From the NCBI RefSeq assembly GCF_001613805.1, contig NZ_LPVY01000024.1, positions 124,001-188,000 on the forward strand: 64,000 nt of DNA. The letters run 5' to 3'. Positions within the stretch are counted from its first letter, which is position 1. Every line of letters begins with the position of its first letter. Of this stretch, positions 63,010 through 64,000 are shown piece by piece. A model generated the notes under the pieces. That model saw only the letters and a program-made list of their open reading frames with translations. It had not been told where the DNA came from and made no database searches. The position numbers and the translations under genes were made by a program. This stretch comes from Thalassospira lucentensis. GTDB lineage: Bacteria; Pseudomonadota; Alphaproteobacteria; Rhodospirillales; Thalassospiraceae.

Positions 63010-63774
63010 TTACGCGCTAAAAGGTTTTTGCGCGATCACCATGTAGTTGATATCAAGGTCGCGCGGGGCAACTGACCATTTGTCGTTGATCGGGTTATAG
63101 GCAACACCGGTAATATCTACGAGATCAAGACCGGCGCCACGCAGGAAGCCCGACATTTCGGACGGTTTGACAAATTTGCGCCAGTCATGGGTACCAGCAG
63201 GCAACCAGCGCAGGACATACTCAGCGCCGAATTTCGCCAGTGCCAGCGATTTGATCGTGCGGTTCAGGGTGGCGACAAACATCAATCCGCCAGGTTTGAG
63301 TAACGCCGCACAGGCCTGCATGAAGAATTGCGGATCGTCGACATGCTCAATGACTTCCATATTCAGCACGATATCGAACTGCTTGCCTTCATCGACCAGC
63401 ATTTCCGGGGTGCAGTTGCGATAATCAATGGCAAGGCCCGATTGGGCGGCATGAACTTTGGCGACTTCGATATTGTTTTCGGCCGCGTCGATTGACGTCA
63501 TTTTGGCACCCATGCGCGCCAGCGGTTCGGACAGAAGACCGGCCCCGCAACCGATATCGATGATTTCGATATCTTTGAGAACGTCAAGCTGATTGGCGTC
63601 CCGCCCGAGATGGGCGGCGATATTGTCACGCAGAAGCTGCAAGCGGATCGGATTGAACTTGTGCAGCGGCTTCATCGCACCGTTCGGATCCCACCATTTT
63701 TCAGCCATTGCAGAAAAGCGTGCAATTTCCTCGGCATTGGCGGTGCGGCTGTTATTGGCGGATGCGTGCGACAT
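63010..63774 (-). CDS. ubiG: Ubiquinone biosynthesis O-methyltransferase
   Basis: Methylates the two ring hydroxyls in ubiquinone synthesis (3-demethylubiquinol and the early catechol step). The 254 residues include FSAMAEKWWDPNGAMKPLHKFNPIRL, the SAM motif IDIGCGAGLLSEPLARMGA, and DIVLNMEVIEHVDDP, all diagnostic. It converges on the GGDEF gene with 13 bases between. In related genomes it belongs to the same neighbourhood as comF, grxC and DUF1178. Confidence 0.95.
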   Translation of the reverse strand: MSHASANNSRTANAEEIARFSAMAEKWWDPNGAMKPLHKFNPIRLQLLRDNIAAHLGRDANQLDVLKDIEIIDIGCGAGLLSEPLARMGAKMTSIDAAENNIEVAKVHAAQSGLAIDYRNCTPEMLVDEGKQFDIVLNMEVIEHVDDPQFFMQACAALLKPGGLMFVATLNRTIKSLALAKFGAEYVLRWLPAGTHDWRKFVKPSEMSGFLRGAGLDLVDITGVAYNPINDKWSVAPRDLDINYMVIAQKPFSA

Positions 63775-63954
63775 GGACGGCTCCGAAGGCGTGACATTGA
63801 TTTTGCTTTGCCTTGTTTACGCGGGCACGTCCGGCAAGGCAATAGTTTGCCGGATCGCTGGCGTGGATGACGGTTTTGCGGGCATGAGTGAAATCGGAAT
63901 GTGCCTTGCGCCAATCGCATGTGTTATCAGGGTTTTCAGGTAAGGATTCGCAGG

Positions 63955-64000
63955 ATGTTTCGCCATTTGCGTCCTTTGGGGCGCATCAGGAGCATCAAAC
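63955..64000 (+). CDS. Possible gene start, cut by the window edge
   Basis: An ATG at 63955 is preceded by AAGGA with an 8-base gap and opens a frame (MFRHLRPLGRIRSI) that runs past the end of the window. Only 15 codons are visible, so the product cannot be named. Confidence 0.3.
   Translation, partial: MFRHLRPLGRIRSIK

Noticed and set aside
1..64000. tRNA, rRNA, CRISPR arrays, insertion sequences, phage or integrase genes
   Set aside because: No cloverleaf-like sequence, spaced repeats, transposase or recombinase motifs were noticed on either strand; the accessory cassettes carry no mobility genes.

Overview
The window reads as chromosomal DNA of an alphaproteobacterium with moderately high GC. 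The best guess is Thalassospira or a close Rhodospirillales relative. This is an inference from the gene content: an F1-ATPase zeta-type protein (DUF1476), the sfsA-map-radC order, the comF-grxC-nitrilase-DUF1178-ubiG backbone, and stand-alone purS/purQ/purL. I found no rRNA, tRNA, insertion sequence, integrase or CRISPR array. Genes are dense, mostly in short operons, and hairpin terminators can be seen between many convergent pairs.

Layout. 0.3-3.7 kb: Mrp-type Fe-S carrier, a solute-binding protein, a membrane protein and an XRE/MmyB regulator. 3.8-14.4 kb: purine synthesis (purL, purQ, purS, purC, later purB), interleaved with an NRDE protein, the zeta-type protein, a LuxR response regulator, a degenerate CTP-synthase-like amidotransferase and an EamA/LysR pair. 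14.5-21.5 kb: LysR/metallo-beta-lactamase pair, a GAF-HD-GYP phosphodiesterase with a large insert, an SDR, and an ada operon that carries a 2-oxoglutarate oxygenase. 21.6-27.9 kb: a FecI sigma factor, FecR anti-sigma factor, STN-bearing TonB-dependent receptor and Do-like protease, all in one direction. 28-33.5 kb: an oligopeptide ABC importer (oppABCDF). 34.1-39.2 kb: three tandem paralogous AraC regulators with seven-segment membrane domains, followed by a MipA/OmpV outer-membrane protein and a tiny membrane peptide. 39.2-43.1 kb: VOC protein, radC, map, sfsA and an NDUFAF5-like methyltransferase. 43.2-63.8 kb: the comF-grxC-nit-DUF1178-ubiG backbone, broken up by accessory cassettes (PNPOx-reductase-ferredoxin fusion with GST and LysR; LysR/nitronate monooxygenase; SnoaL and Atu4866-type secreted proteins with LysR; GntR/PhyH/COG4091; VOC/YHS; PhoX; MASE1-GGDEF).

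How the genes work together. The pur genes supply several steps of IMP/AMP synthesis, and purSQL would encode the three-part FGAM synthetase. FecI-FecR-receptor is a cell-surface signalling cassette whose last gene is a periplasmic protease, and it lies directly next to a peptide importer. The triple membrane-AraC array is the least conventional locus: three near-parallel membrane sensors whose DNA-binding domains have been kept almost identical, placed upstream of an envelope protein. Five of the six LysR genes are divergent from the metabolic gene they probably control, and four of those intergenic regions contain inverted repeats that could be operators. All repeats, motifs and identities were read by eye and no database was searched.
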